Shown: positions 33,757 through 44,181 of the stretch, one piece after another | Numbering within the stretch: position 1 is the first letter of the stretch | How the letters are laid out: the number at the start of each line of letters is the position of its first letter | Made by a program: the position numbers and the translations under genes | Notes under the pieces: generated by a model | The model's input: only the letters and a program-made list of their open reading frames with translations | What the model was told of the DNA's origin: nothing | The model's database searches: none | Source: Tupaia tana | Lineage: Eukaryota > Chordata > Mammalia > Scandentia > Tupaiidae | DNA length: 64,000 nucleotides | Assembly (NCBI GenBank): GCA_026018925.1 | Contig: JAKSZU010000013.1 | Coordinates: forward strand, 2,955,294-3,019,293 | Direction: 5' to 3'

Positions 33757-34103
33757 TCCTCAAGAATGACAGTCCTGGGTTGTAAAGCTGGTAGGAGGAT
33801 TTTAAAACAAGATTTACTTACACCTCAGAGGGTCAGAGAAAGAATTTGTAGTACATTTTCTAAAGAAAAATGGGAGGTCAGAAGCAGGAGGAAGCCAGTA
33901 AGGAAGAGGGAAAGTGAAGGCCATCCTGGCACCAGCACCCACCAGATGCCACGGCTGTGTCTTGGCTGAGTCTCCCCAGCCTCCCAAACTCTCTGGGTGT
34001 GTGGTCTTTGGCAAGGGAGCCCTGTGGGGGGATGGCGGTGGGATGCTCATTGCACCCTGTCCCCAGCATCCCTGTAAAAGGGAGAATGATTCCTGACACT
34101 TGT
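33757..34103. other. Spacer, nothing recognised
   Basis: No named repeat or exon-like feature. Confidence 0.35.
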
Positions 34104-34119
34104 TAAAGCACAATGGGTT

Positions 34120-34255
34120 GGGACCAGCAGGTGGTATGGTGGTTAAGGTGCTGGACACTCCCACAGGGCTGTCCAGGGTTTGAGTCCCAGAACTGGTGAC
34201 TTGCTTACTTTTTTTTCTCTCTCTCTCTGGTCAAATTAAAATAAATGAATAAATA
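34120..34255 (+). mobile_element. SINE-S hosting a second SINE in its tail
   Basis: gggaccagcaggtggtatgg head, ttgcttactttttttctc, tail ggtcaaattaaaataaatg. Its own duplication is taaagcacaatggg (34104-34117) and taaagcacagtggg (34556-34569), so it enclosed the next element. Confidence 0.85.
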
Positions 34256-34539
34256 GGGACCAGCAGTTAGTGTAATGGCTATATTGCTGGACTGCCATGT
34301 AGTTGACCACAGTTGGAATCCCGGACCCTATGGCTTAAACTCATGCCAGGCACATGTGCGTGCAGCACCAAGATCCTGAGAGGAGAATGGAGGAGAAGGG
34401 ATTGTGGCATGGCCATCCCCCCTGGGGGGGGGAGTGACTTCTCGCTTTCTTTCTCTCAGTCTCTCTCTGTCTTTCTGGTGAGTGCACGTGCCCTGTGGCA
34501 AAAGCCTCTCCAAAAAATAAAATAAATAAATTAAAATAA
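34256..34539 (+). mobile_element. SINE-L inserted in a SINE-S tail
   Basis: Full-length copy whose duplication, aaaataaatgaataaata (34238-34255 and 34540-34557), is the A-rich tail of the SINE-S before it. Confidence 0.88.
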
Positions 34540-34759
34540 AAATAAATGAATAAATAAAGCACAGTGGGCAAGAGTTGACTCAGGTCTTCAACACAAGTGT
34601 AGGGACCCCTGCGGGTGGAGAGACTGGGCCCAACTCCAGGACAATAAGGAAGCGTAGGGACTCACCACCAAGGAGCAGGGGGCTAAGGAGGTGGAAGATC
34701 CCCCAAGAGGAAACGTGAGCTGTGAGGGCACTCTGGCCACACACACTGCTCTAGTCTGT

Positions 34760-35060
34760 TTTGTCGCTAATAACCCTTAAAAGAAAAAATTAGGCAAATC
34801 TAATTTAGCAGAGTTTAATTGAGCAAAAACCATTTGCAAATTGGACAGCCCCTGGAATGGCTTCGGGAACTCTGAAGTGCTGTGTACTCCGATAACTTTT
34901 ATGGGGAGGAAAAGGAAAGGCCGGTAAGAAGGCCTGAGTGAGAGAATGAGGGAGAGAGCAGCTGGCTCGGTCCAGGTCCAGCGGGTGCTGCCGCAGGACA
35001 CAGTCTGCAGGCTGAAGCACGGCTGCTGTGACTGGTGAAGGAAGCACACTCCCAGGTGTG
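34760..35060 (-). mobile_element. ERV LTR-like remnant
   Basis: gcagagtttaattgagcaaa and ggacagcccctggaatggctt resemble the antisense 3' end of ERV LTRs of the ttgagcaaa type. Remaining sequence is diverged and the left edge is uncertain. Confidence 0.45.
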
Positions 35061-35116
35061 GTTCTGATTTGTTTTCAAGAACGCAAGTAGATGAGTACGG
35101 CGGCCTTCTTGGGCCA

Positions 35117-35385
35117 GTATAGCTTAAGGTGAGAGAAACTGCCTGAGTCTGGGTAACTTAACAGAGGTGTGTGAGGCTCACGGCTTAGCAGTCTGAGGTC
35201 CAGGCCATCTGGTAAATGTCTTCCTAATAGTGAGTCCTGAGACCTGGTGGGGTGTCACCCTGAGACAACGGGGCCACATGTGTCTGTGTGTCTCCTGACC
35301 TCAGTCTCTCAACCACCAGGAGTGGATCACAGAAGCCCCATCCATCACTTAACCCCTCCCAGAGGCTCCTTTTGACACTAGGAAG
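35117..35385 (-). mobile_element. MaLR-like LTR remnant
   Basis: ctgcctgagtctgggtaactt followed by gtgaggctcacggcttagcag and tctgaggtccaggcc fits an antisense MaLR-class LTR. Strongly diverged. Confidence 0.4.
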
Positions 35386-35555
35386 CTGTCAAAGCTGCAT
35401 GCATCAGAGTTCAACAGGTAAGGAAGGCCTTGGGGAGAGACCAGGACACAGTGCCTGAACTCTCAGCAGAGACAAAGGCTGAGGGCTTTTCATCCAGCTG
35501 AGAGAGGATCCAAGGGCCATCTGCATTTGCTAATTGGCTTCTTAAGACCTGCACA
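35386..35555. repeat. Unnamed dispersed repeat, copy B
   Basis: Direct-orientation partner of the repeat at 33125. The two cores differ mainly by one short deletion and scattered substitutions. Confidence 0.75.
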
Positions 35556-35645
35556 ACCAAATCTCATCACATGGATTTCAGGGAGATATAATGATAGCAC
35601 ACGTGTAATGTGATTGTTATGGAGACAGGCCAGGGTGGTCAAACT

Positions 35646-35666
35646 GGGGGGTGGGGGGGTGGGGGG
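35646..35666 (+). repeat. G-run tract, G-quadruplex-prone
   Basis: G runs of six, seven and six separated by single T. Four G3 runs with short loops can be drawn on the plus strand. Confidence 0.6.
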
Positions 35667-35736
35667 ACAACCCCATAAGATATTGACTGAGTGGATATTG
35701 GAGGGGTAGGGGTTCTGGCTAAAATAATGTAGCAGG

Positions 35737-35855
35737 GCTGGACGAAGTGTGCACACCTGTAATTCCAGCTACTTAGGATTCTGAGGCAGGAGGAATGTGA
35801 GTTTGAGACCAACGTGGGCAATATAGCAAGACCCTGCTTCATATGAGAGAAATGA
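35737..35855 (+). mobile_element. 7SL-derived monomer (FLAM-like)
   Basis: Sense Alu-left-arm-like unit: cacctgtaattccagctact, ggattctgaggcaggagga, gtttgagaccaacgtgggca, atatagcaagaccctgc, then a decayed A tail. Flanks taaaataatgtagcagg and taaaatgatttaacaagg look like one diverged duplication. A free 7SL monomer places the host in Euarchontoglires. Confidence 0.8.
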
Positions 35856-35867
35856 AATAAAATGATT

Positions 35868-36264
35868 TAACAAGGTTCTTTGCTAAAACTGGATTTTACA
35901 AGGAAGTGCATACATGGGCCCTGGAGAACAGGAGCTGACCAAAGTTTGGCCCAGCAGAGAATCTTTATCACTCCCAGCCTCCCTCGCTCCTCACCCAGAG
36001 GCCGTCTGACAAAACCCAAGCAGAACACCTCGTGTGCAGTGGGTAGCCTGCTACAGAAGCCCCTGACCTCAGTCCAGGTACCAGCCAGAAATGCAGAAAA
36101 ACCCGAATGCTCAGCTGGGCGGCTGAGGTGTGGGAACCAAGAGGGGGCAGTGGCTTCTGATCTTTGTGTCCATGAGAAAAGACACTTACTGGCTGATAAG
36201 TGGCAACTGTGCGCAAAGACCACTATGTAGTTTAGGCTCTGGGCGTAAAAAAAAAAAGGTAGAC
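35868..36264. other. Spacer, nothing recognised
   Basis: Open frames on both strands overlap throughout. No family motif. Confidence 0.35.
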
Positions 36265-36479
36265 TGGACCAAATCCTTCTTTCCTTCCCTCTTTCTGTTA
36301 GAGAGAAAAAGAGATAAGTATTTCATCAGGGCCTCCAGCCGCAAGACGAAACATCCCCATGTGGGTCCCTTGGTTAGCTGGGTTGTCAGCTGAGGCCAGG
36401 AAGCTCGAATCCAGAGCTCCCACGTGGCTCCAGCTTCATCCCATGATGCTCTGTCACTGGCATCACCACTGCTGGCCCT
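36265..36479 (-). mobile_element. SINE-G-like, old
   Basis: Antisense; tcatcagggcctccagccgc, ggaagctcgaatccagagctc and ccactgctggccc. Heavily decayed. Confidence 0.5.
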
Positions 36480-36489
36480 GGAACACGTA

Positions 36490-36742
36490 GCTTTTTTTGG
36501 TAGAGAGGTTTTTGCTATAGGGTGTGCACGCTTGTCAGAGAAACAGAGAGAGACAGAAAGCGAGAAATCACCTCCCAGGGGAAATGGTCATGCAGCAATC
36601 CCTTTTCCTCCATTCTCTTAGGATTTTGGGCATGCATGCGCAAGTGCCTGCAGTGAGTTTTAAGCCGCTGGGTCTGGACTCGAACTTCAGTCGACTACGT
36701 GGGAGTCCAGTGATTTAACCATTACACCATCTGCTGGTTCCT
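36490..36742 (-). mobile_element. SINE-L, diverged
   Basis: Antisense; tttttgctatagggtgtgcac, a shortened gcatgcgc segment and ccatctgctggttcc end. Confidence 0.82.
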
Positions 36743-38217
36743 CAAATAGCTTTTTCTTTCCCTCTCCCCAAGTAGCTTTTAAACAACATATAATCCATGA
36801 ACCATGAGTGCTGTGGCCGGTGGGGCCAGCACAGGTCTGCGTGCCTCGGGGGAGGGGAAGTGCCGTGGCCCCTTGCACACAGGCCCTCAGAGCCCACAGG
36901 CCCAGCTCTGCAGTGTGACTAGCTACAGGGCAGGACAGGACAGTGCCCACGGTCTCCGCATGTCTGTAGCTTAGCTCTGGGAGACCGAGTACACAGACAG
37001 GGTCCAGCCCCTACATGAAAACAGAGCCCTGAACCACAGCCCCCCTCAACCCATCCAGGGAACCAACCCCTTGTCCCTGTGACCATCCCTGGTCCACAGG
37101 AATGAAGCCAGCCTGCAGGAAGTCAGATGGCCATCTCTAGTGATAATCCAGGGCCACGCTGTAAGTTCTGAAACAGCCCCCGAAGGCCAGAACTCAGTTA
37201 ACAGCTAAGAGCTTCCCTAATTTTTGTCCCCCCTTCCAGCTGCGGCCCAACCAGAGAAAGCAAGTATCTTCCCCTGCCCCGTCTCACAGATGCCCCCTCT
37301 CCACCAGCCTCCAGTGTCCACCAGGATCCCCAAGCCTCCCTGTTCCTGAGCAGCTTTTCCACTCTGCTGGCCTTTGAGGCCAAACACCAGCAACGCTGGC
37401 TGACTTCGTTGCTGGAGCAAGCTCTGAAAAGCCTTTGCTTTTCATTTCCACACTGATTTAGAGGCTGGGGCTGAACACAGAGCAGCCTCCCGGTGAGCCA
37501 GCCCCTTCCCCTCGGCTTCTCGAAGCACTGGCTGAGAAGAGATGCCTCGTTCTACTAGGAGGCAGAACTCCGTGCCGGGGGGGCGGAGGAGGGATGCTTT
37601 GGGCTGAGAGGCTTGTCACATGACCCCAATGTCTCCCACCACTGGTTGGTCCCTTATGGGAAAGTGGCCCTACACCTGCCACACGGCTGCCCTGGTGCAG
37701 GAGCCACTGAGCTTACAGCTTCGGCCAGTGGAGTTGTGCCGGAACAGGCCCTCTGGTGCTGGACGTGGGCGTGGACTCAGAGGGGCCCAGGCAGGACCTC
37801 CAAGCTTTTCCCTCTTCAGCTGGGACGGAGCCCGAGGGCTTACTGGGTGACCACAAGCCACTCAGGAGTATCCAGCCTGCAGAGAAGGACGTCTTGCTGG
37901 GGCAGAGCGCCTCCTCTGGTTCAGACTGAATTCAGCAGCAGCAGTAGCGTCGGTGCCACCTGTGACCACGCTGCCCTGTGAGGCCGGGGGTGCGGCTGCA
38001 CCTGTGGACAAGCCCAGCCTGCCCTCTGCTACCCCCAGGGCAGGTGCTGGTCCTCTCAGCTCTGTGCCTTTCGGGGCCACCCTGCCTCTCTGAGACTCAG
38101 TTTCCTCACTTTTTTTTTTTTTTTTCAAAGTTTGTTTCCTCTCTGAGGTGAGAGTGACACACCCAAAGATCAAGATACAGAAATGCCGCACCCCAGTGAG
38201 ATCTCTACAGCAATCCA
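36743..38217. other. 1.5-kb spacer, GC-moderate
   Basis: No SINE. gcaagctctgaaaagcctttg near 37.42 kb recalls LTR sequence. 37.5-38.05 kb is GC-rich but CpG-poor compared with the island at 54-55 kb. A poly-T run at 38109-38125 may be the tail of an unrecognised antisense element. Confidence 0.35.
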
Positions 38218-38480
38218 TGCCTAGCCTCTGCCCGCCCGGTCACAGGCATGTATACACCCGGAAAATTCAGGGAGGTCTCCAGACATGAGCTGAAACCTTC
38301 CCACGTGGGTCAACCTTGCAGAGCGCCGCGTTTTACTGCTGTGCCATCACCCAGTCCCAGAGGTGGGGCCTTGCTATGGTGGCCAGGCCATCCCTGAACT
38401 CGCGATCCTCCTGCCCCAGCCTCCCGAGGAGCTGGCACTACAGGCACGTGCCGTGGTGCCCAGCTGCTCTGCTCACGTTC
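38218..38480 (-). mobile_element. 7SL-SINE-G composite
   Basis: The minus strand starts with an Alu-like arm (cacgtgcctgtagtgccagc, tcgggaggctggggcagg, catagcaaggcccc) and passes without an A-rich linker into a SINE-G head (gatggcacagcagtaaaacg, tgcaaggttgacccacgtgg). The order is 7SL then tRNA. Confidence 0.65.
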
Positions 38481-39159
38481 CAAGTTGCTGCCATTCTGTT
38501 TTCATGTGGAGCCTGAGCACAAACTCTAGCTACTTTTATTTGGGGAGCTCCAGGAAAGGCCGTCTGTCCTGCTGGGTATGGCTGTAGTCTGGATACATAG
38601 CCATGGAGCAGGAGGGGGGCTTTGGGGGCAGCAGGGGCCCTAGGATGCTGGAAGGGACAGGTGTGGGAGGAGGAAGAGCCCATCAGGAGGAGGCTCGGCA
38701 GCACATCACGGAGCGAGCACCAGGAGCAGGAAGGAGGGCGGGTTGGGGAGGGTGATGCAGGCAGGAGCTGCAGGGGGCGTGGTCCTGAGGCTCCTCCCTC
38801 CTACACCATGGCAGCACCAGGAGAGCATTTCTGGAGGGAGGACCATAGTGAGGTGATGTCACAGGGCAGCTCCCAGTAGAGGAAGGGGCCTGGCCTTGGG
38901 GCTTCTGCTGCATGAAGTCGGACATCCCTGGCTGGCTTCCTGTGGTCTGGATCTGTGGCTCCCCAAGTCCCCACGGACCTCTCAGTTTGCCCAGTGTGTT
39001 AGGTCAGGGTGCCAAAATCAGGTGCACAGCCCAGTGGTGCCGACAGCATCTGGAGGCTGCAGGTCTCAGACTCAGGTCTCTCCTTGGCTTGAGACAAGGT
39101 CTTCTCTCTGTGTCTGCACATGGTCATCCCTCTGCACGTGTCTGTATCCTCATCTTCTC
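38481..39159. other. Spacer, nothing recognised
   Basis: G-rich plus strand with overlapping frames on both strands. No family motif or named repeat. Confidence 0.35.
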
Positions 39160-39428
39160 TTCTTCTTTTTTTTTTTTTTTTGAAAGAGACTTTTGTTATA
39201 GGGCGCATGTGCTTGCCAGACAAACAGAGACAGCGAGACAGAAACTGAGAAATCACCCCCCAGGGGAGATGGCCACGCCACAATTTCTTCTTCATTCTCC
39301 TCTTGAGGTCTTGGGCATACACGCACAGGCGTCCTGCATGAGTTTTTAAGCTGCCAGGTCTGGGACTCGAACCACAGTAAACTATGTGGGAGTCCAGCAA
39401 CGTAACCATTATGCCATCTGCTGGTTCC
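39160..39428 (-). mobile_element. SINE-L
   Basis: Antisense; poly-T tail side, ttttgttatagggcgcatgtg, and ccatctgctggttcc head end. Confidence 0.87.
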
Positions 39429-39431
39429 CCT

Positions 39432-39658
39432 TCTCTTTTTACTTTTTGTCAGTACGTGTACAAGAGAGAGAGAAAGCACTGCCCAATAGATGTAGTCATG
39501 CTACAATCTCTTTTTCCTCCATTCCTCCATCCCACCAGGATTTGGGGCATGGACACGCACCCATGTGTTTTCAGACCAGGATGGCCAGGGTTCAGGCCAG
39601 CCACTGGGATCCAGCTCCCCGTGCACAGCCCCTACCTGCTGTGTTATGGGGCCGGCCC
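39432..39658 (-). mobile_element. SINE, old CAG-head family
   Basis: Antisense; gtagtcatgctacaatctc body and gttatggggccggccc end. It adjoins the preceding, younger SINE. Confidence 0.65.
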
Positions 39659-40146
39659 TCATTTCCTCTTTCTATACGACGTAGTGTGGATTAAGGTGCA
39701 TCTACATGGCCTCATTTCCACTTAAGTCTGTATGTGTCACATTCTGAAATGCTGAGAATTAGGACTTTCAAGTCTGAATTTGAATAGGTCAGCCCACAGT
39801 ACCCAGGAATCCAATGCACTAGGAAGTTGTAAGTTGGGGCTCCCCACCACCTCCTTCAGCTTTCACGATCATGCATTGCAGGTGGTCACACTTGAAAATA
39901 AAAGACTCAAGGCAAAGATGAAGTAAATTACCAAGGCCATGTGGTTGGCCGTGGCAGCCAGCGTCTGAGTTCAGGCTGAGGCTTCTGGTGTCCGAGCTCT
40001 TCCATTTGCCTTCACAGAGAAGGACGGGCATCGGCCGTCAACTCTCCCAGGCAAGCAGTCATCACACACAGAAACCACCACCAGCTACGCGATGGAATTT
40101 CCAGAATGTATTCCTCCAATTTTACAACCTTCAAAGTTCCAGAATG
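39659..40146. other. Spacer, nothing recognised
   Basis: ggcagccagcgtctgagttcagg near 39.95 kb looks like an old MIR-type fragment, not confirmed. Confidence 0.3.
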
Positions 40147-40323
40147 TTAGCCTAGCCACTGTAGCACAGCAGTAACATGCTACCCTGCAAGGCTGGAAGC
40201 CACACAGCCAACTATGGGTTCAGATCCCTGGGTTGGCTGAAAACATGCCAAGCATGCATGAGGGTGCCCAGGATTCTGAGGGGATAGAGGGCTGGGGAAA
40301 GAGGATCAAAAGTAACGGGACCC
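40147..40323 (+). mobile_element. Outer SINE, 5' part (split)
   Basis: tagcctagccactgtagcac, cagcagtaacatgctaccctg and gggttcagatccctggg form a tRNA-like head, then a decayed body up to the duplication of the inserted SINE. Confidence 0.6.
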
Positions 40324-40605
40324 ATGGGAACCAGCAGTTAGCGTAATGGCTATGTCGCTGGACTCCCACGTAGTCGACCACAGTTCGCGTCTCGGACCCG
40401 GTGGCTTACAACTCACGCCGGGCGCGTGTGAGTGCGTACCCAAGATCCCGAGAGGAGAATGGAAGAGAAGGGGTTGCGGCATGACCATCCCCCCTGGGGG
40501 GTGATTTCTCGCTTTCTATCTCTCTGTCTCTCTCTGTCTGTCTGGCGAGCGCACACGCCCTATAGCGAAAAACCTCTCCAAAAAAAAAAAAAAAAAAAAA
40601 AAAAG
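40324..40605 (+). mobile_element. SINE-L, young, inside older SINE
   Basis: gggaaccagcagttagcgtaatgg head, CpG-rich body, about 25 A. Duplication agtaacgggaccc at 40311-40323 and 40606-40618. Confidence 0.93.
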
Positions 40606-40678
40606 AGTAACGGGACCCTCTGAGGATGCCTCTCTCTCTCTCTGTCTGACACTTGTGCACCCTGGCATAAAAAATAAT
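40606..40678 (+). mobile_element. Outer SINE, 3' part (split)
   Basis: tctctctctctgtctgacac and ccctggcataaaaaataatt complete the SINE begun at 40147. Confidence 0.55.
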
Positions 40679-40829
40679 TCCTGGATGTTCCACAACTATC
40701 TGCTGTTTATGGAAGCCAAAGATTTAAATGGGCTTGTGTCATAGGCTGGAAAGACTTAACTTCAATTATTGTCAGAGAATCTTCGATTAAAAATGATAAT
40801 TTATCGCGACAGACCATTCCCTTTCTTTC

Positions 40830-40833
40830 TTTC

Positions 40834-40880
<47 letters not shown>

Positions 40881-40881
40881 T
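40830..40881. repeat. (TTTA)n microsatellite
   Basis: About 12 ttta units forming the tail side of the antisense SINE to the right. Confidence 0.9.
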
Positions 40882-41127
40882 ATTCGGACAGGTTTTTGCC
40901 ATAGGGCGCGTGTACTCGCTAGAAAGACAGAGAGAGACAGAAAGCAAGAAATCACCCGCCAGGGGGGATAGCCACGCCGTAATCCCTTCTCCTCCATTCT
41001 CCTCTCGGGATCTTGGGCACGCACGCACACGCACCCGGCGTGAGTTTAAGCCACCGGGTCTGGAACTCGAACTGCGGTCTGCTACATGGGAATTCAGTGA
41101 CATAGCCATTACACTAAATGCTGGTTC
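40882..41127 (-). mobile_element. SINE-L
   Basis: Antisense; acaggtttttgccatagggc to ctaaatgctggttcc. CpG-rich body. Confidence 0.87.
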
Positions 41128-41128
41128 C

Positions 41129-41250
41129 TATTTTTTATTTATTTTTTTCACCATTGGGCATATTCACTTGCCAGAGAGAGGGGAAAGTGAGAAATCACTC
41201 TCCAAGTCACACTGCAATCCTTTCTTCTCTATTCTCCTCTTGGGATTTTG

Positions 41251-41289
<39 letters not shown>

Positions 41290-41386
41290 ACATATTTTTT
41301 AAGCCACTGGGTCTGTCTGGAACTCCAACCATGGTCAGTGATGTGGGAATCCAGCCCCTTACCGACCATGCTGCCTGCTGGCCGCA
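41129..41386 (-). mobile_element. SINE-L, older, with (CA)n
   Basis: Antisense; ttgccagagagaggggaaag, a CA run at 41252-41288 in the usual body position, and ctgcctgctggcc end. Confidence 0.75.
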
Positions 41387-41749
41387 CCAGGTCATTCTCT
41401 TTAATAGCCTGGTATTTTGTGGCCGTTCCACCCAGGCAGCTCCAAGTGAGATGCCAGTCCCCAAAACATCCATGCAACAGGCTGGCTTTGGTATCTGGGG
41501 ACACCCAGGGTGTGGGGCACTGCCACACTCTTCAGGAGGGGGACACTGGCTCTAGAGACAGCATGTATTTAGAAGAGGTCACAATATTTATTCAGGAAAA
41601 TATTTATAATCCATGAAGAAATGACATTATTTTCTATTGATAGATAAGTCAAACATCACAGGCTTATAAATGGTCCTCAAAGACTTCTTTGTTGAGTCTT
41701 TCATCTTTCATGGCCATCCTTTCTCCTCCCTTCCTTTATTTCACCTCTC
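41387..41749. other. Spacer, nothing recognised
   Basis: No named repeat or exon-like feature. Confidence 0.35.
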
Positions 41750-41964
41750 TTTTTTTTTTTTTCTTTTTCTTTTTTTCATTGTTTTCTTTTTTTTATTTGT
41801 TGTGTAAATGTATTAGAGGACACATACACTTGCCAGAGAGAGAGAGAGAGACAGAGAATGGAGGAGACAGAAAAATCAACCCATGGAGAATGGTCACATT
41901 GTAATCCCTCCTTCTGCATTTCCCCATCCTGTTGAGACTCTGGGCATGCATGAAAATGAGCTTG
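41750..41964 (-). mobile_element. Outer SINE, tail-side part (split)
   Basis: T-rich tail side, cacttgccagagagagagag and ttgtaatccctccttctgc in antisense. Continues after the inserted SINE. Confidence 0.65.
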
Positions 41965-42198
41965 GGGACCAACAGCATAAAGGCTATATTGCTGGACTCC
42001 CATGTAGTCGACTGCAGTTCAAGTCCCAGACCCGGTAGCTTAAACTCACGCAGGACGCGTGTGCATGCGTGCCCAAGATCTCGAGAGGAGAATGGAGGAG
42101 AAGGGACTGCGGCGTGGCCATCCCCCCTGGGGGGTGATTTCTCGCTTTCTGTCTCTCTCTGTCTGACGAGCGCACGCACCCTATAGCAAAATCCTCTC

Positions 42199-42225
<27 letters not shown>
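41965..42225 (+). mobile_element. SINE-L, young, opposite orientation in a SINE
   Basis: gggaccaacagcataaaggc head with a small deletion, CpG-rich body, about 27 A. The likely duplication is aaatgagcttgg and aaagagcctgg, imperfect. Confidence 0.87.
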
Positions 42226-42230
<5 letters not shown>

Positions 42231-42320
42231 TGGTGTGTTTTTCAAGCCACCGGGCCTGGAATTTGAACCACTGGCCATGCAGGATCTGGCTCCATTAACC
42301 TCTAGACTACAGGGCTGGCC
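42226..42320 (-). mobile_element. Outer SINE, head-side part (split)
   Basis: gtgtttttcaagccaccggg, gaatttgaaccactggcc and ctacagggctggccc finish the SINE begun at 41750. Confidence 0.65.
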
Positions 42321-42324
42321 CTTC

Positions 42325-42687
42325 TTTTTACTTTTTATTATAAAATAATTATGGATTCTCAGGAAGTTGCAAAAATAGTGCCTAGAGGTTTTGTGCACCC
42401 TTTACTCAGTTTCCCCAGTGTTCATACCTTATGTAACCACAGTGCAGTGTTACAACCAGGACACCGAAGTTGGGAAGCAGACTTCGTCCCACGCCATTTT
42501 CCCGTATAGATTTGTGTAACCACCATCACAATCAAGATGTTCATCTGTTCAACACGAATATCACCTCTCACGAGTATCACCCCTCACCATCCTTTCAGTC
42601 CCATTCATGCCTCACCGCCCTTCTCCCAATATTTAACCTAAAAACTAAATTTTTCCTCCATTTCTACAATATTATAATTTTTGGAAA
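42325..42687 (-). mobile_element. Old L1 3' region, part 1
   Basis: aggaagttgcaaaaatagtgc, tttgtgcaccctttactcag and gtgtaaccaccatcacaatc match, in antisense order, the 3' untranslated region of old mammalian L1 (L1M type). The element resumes at 43514. Confidence 0.6.
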
Positions 42688-42925
42688 AACGTTTGTATAT
42701 TTCATCCATGATAGAGAGTGTGTATGTGTACATGGAAGAGAGAGAGAGTCACCCTTGCCAGGGAAGGTTGTGCTGTATGATACTCTGTCCCCAGTCCTCC
42801 AGCATGTCAGGGTCTTGGGCACACTGTACCTGCCATGTTTTCAAGCTGACTCTAAGATGCAGACCTGCAGTGGGCCATGTGGCTTCCAGCACTGCAGGTC
42901 AGTTTTCTACCAACAGGCTGGGGCC
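42688..42925 (-). mobile_element. SINE, old, inside L1 remnant
   Basis: Antisense; atccatgatagagagtgtg, ccagggaaggttgtgctg and caggctggggcc end. Confidence 0.5.
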
Positions 42926-42959
42926 AGTGGTGGCGAGGTTGCTATGATGGGAAGCATTA

Positions 42960-43165
42960 AGATTGGCTTTTCCCCACTTAGACAGGGTCTTGCTATGTAG
43001 TGACCCTCCTACTTCAGTCTCTCAATAGCTGGAACCACAGGTGCACACCACCATGCCCAGCTTTCCAGAGTGGCTGGGAATCAAACCCAAACCTCCCATA
43101 TAGCCTAGGTCTGTCATGCAGCAGTATCTACCAGCCTGTGCTACCACGGGCTGGACCTGAGACTG
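42960..43165 (-). mobile_element. tRNA-7SL composite SINE
   Basis: The minus strand reads a tRNA-like head (tccagcccgtggtagcacagg, gggtttgattccc), the junction gaaagctgg, then an Alu-like arm (gcatggtggtgtgcacctgtg, gactgaagtaggaggg, catagcaagaccctgtct). Same junction as at 15.5 kb. Confidence 0.75.
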
Positions 43166-43240
43166 GCTTTTTTTCCCTCAGAGATTATGCCCTTGAGAAT
43201 CACCCAAGCTACCTCCATCTATCAACTATTCACTCCTTTT

Positions 43241-43496
43241 TTTTTGGAGAGGTTTTTGCTATAGGGCGCATGCACTTGCCAGACAGACAGAGAGAGACAG
43301 AGAGCAGAAAGCGAGAAATCACCCCCCAGAGGGGATGGCCACACCGCAACCCCTTCTCCTCCATCCTCCTCTTGGGATCTTGGGCATGCATGCACACGCG
43401 CCCGGCGTGAGTTTTAAGCCACCGGGTCCGGAACACGAACCACGGTAAACTACGTGGGAGTCCAGCGACATAGCCATGCCACTAACTGCTGATCCC
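43241..43496 (-). mobile_element. SINE-L, young
   Basis: Antisense; ggtttttgctatagggcgcatg to ctaactgctgatccc. Duplication aactattcactcctttt (43224-43240) and aaccattgactcctttt (43497-43513), two mismatches. Confidence 0.92.
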
Positions 43497-43513
43497 AACC
43501 ATTGACTCCTTTT

Positions 43514-43800
43514 CTTACCACACGCATAACAGTGAGTTTAACCGCTCACCTCTGGAAATGCCTTAGCTGTTTCCATTTGGGATTATTATTAATAAAGCTG
43601 CTGCCAATGATGGTGTATAGGCTTCTGGGTGTAATTTTCTATTTTCCTTGGATACATGCCCAGGCCGAAATTGTCAGGCCATAGCATACTGTCCTTAGGT
43701 TTTCTTTGATTTCGTTTATCAGCACTTTGTAACTTTCAGCATGGAGTTTTGTACAAGTTTTGTTACATCTGAGAGAAGCGTAAAGTGCATTTTAATCTAT
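43514..43800 (-). mobile_element. Old L1 3' region, part 2
   Basis: attaataaagctgctgccaat, ttctttgatttcgtttatcag and tgtacaagttttgttac are antisense L1 ORF2/3' UTR blocks that follow those in part 1. Three SINEs separate the parts. Confidence 0.6.
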
Positions 43801-44181
43801 TCTCTGTTGCTTAATAATTGCATTTGCAAATAATTTGTAAGGAATAGATATTTAGCACACAGTGTTAGAGGGCCAAGTTTAAGTGGCCACACATGGCGAG
43901 TCTTCCTGTGTTCAGAATCCTGAGGCAGCGCAGGGTGTTACACGGCGAGAGGGAGCGAGTGTGTGTCCACTTTTGTCTCTGTGTCTCTTCTTGCAAAGCC
44001 ACCAGCATTTGATCATGGGGGCCCCCGATGGCATCATCTAATCATCCAATGCTGACCACCTCCCAACACACAAGTGCATTGAGTCTCCCCCTCTCAGCAC
44101 ATGGCCTTCCCACCCCTGCGAGTACAGTGTTGCATTTCCACTGTGCTGACAACGCTGGCCTTCAATTCCTCTCTTTCCTTT
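43801..44181. other. Spacer, nothing recognised
   Basis: No named repeat or exon-like feature. Confidence 0.35.

Noticed and set aside
37500..38060. Second CpG island
   Set aside because: GC is raised but CpG is sparse and no donor-like sites stand out.
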